Source: an uncultured Bacilli bacterium (GTDB taxonomy: Bacteria; Bacillota_I; Bacilli_A; RF39; UBA660). From it: a stretch of DNA of 5,017 nucleotides. The position numbers and the translations under genes are program-made. The notes beneath the pieces are model-generated. The model was not told where the DNA came from and did no database searches. It worked only from the letters and a program-made list of their open reading frames with translations. This document shows, piece by piece, positions 5,002 to 5,017 of this stretch. The DNA lies in the NCBI GenBank assembly GCA_947627805.1, contig CANQXB010000077.1, positions 1-5,017 on the forward strand, given 5' to 3'. The number at the start of each line of letters is the position of its first letter. Within the stretch, counting starts at the first letter, position 1.

Positions 5002-5017
5002 AAATTCGTGATGTTGA

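Noticed and set aside
1..5017. Alternative genetic code (TGA as tryptophan), tRNA genes, CRISPR arrays, insertion sequences
   Set aside because: Tryptophan is TGG in every conserved motif and no clear gene needs TGA read-through. I saw no cloverleaf with a tRNA T-loop, no regularly spaced repeats and no transposase.

Overview
The window is about 28-35% G+C almost throughout. It uses TGG for tryptophan with TGA and TAA/TAG as stops, has strong AGGAGG-type ribosome binding sites and TTGACA/TATAAT-type promoters, and carries a Gram-positive-style SipW-like signal segment. This suggests a low-GC Bacillota (Firmicutes) or Mollicutes-related bacterium on the standard bacterial code, perhaps one of the uncultured gut lineages. 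The lineage is an inference.

Left part (1-1711): one minus-strand gene encodes a 477-residue exported or membrane-anchored protein. Its C-terminus looks like the ligand-binding C-type-lectin-like domain of proteins diversified by a diversity-generating retroelement (DGR). A block of about 100 bp near its 3' end is sharply GC-rich (63 of 100 bases at 201-300, against 34 of 100 at 301-400). It is almost free of adenine on the coding strand and is built mainly of NNC/NNT codons set between adenine-poor scaffold codons, ending in Ala-Val-Arg-Pro-Val-Phe-Tyr-Leu. No reverse transcriptase or template repeat is in the window. The gene's promoter carries a run of eight G in its -35/-10 spacer, which is 15 bp long. 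A 9-bp inverted repeat flanks the promoter, with the -35 element inside one arm. Together these suggest a surface protein whose sequence, and perhaps expression, can vary. This is the best candidate for an unusual system here.

Middle-left (1712-2581, minus strand): a two-gene Fic toxin-antitoxin module. A short VbhA-like antitoxin overlaps the start of a class I Fic adenylyltransferase by 8 nt. The toxin has an intact HPFREGNGR motif but is broken by an apparent 1-nt deletion at about 2157. The antitoxin has Val where the inhibitory motif usually has Ser/Thr.

Middle-right (2582-4053, plus strand): rpsT (ribosomal protein S20) has its own promoter and a compact terminator. The promoter of the next gene, a membrane-anchored transglutaminase-like protein, is built over that terminator, so its mRNA would have almost no leader.

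Right part (4054-5017): miaA (tRNA dimethylallyltransferase, minus strand) converges on the transglutaminase-like gene, and the two share a strong bidirectional terminator. The miaA promoter overlaps a near-consensus divergent promoter that reads out of the right edge, implying another plus-strand gene just beyond the window.
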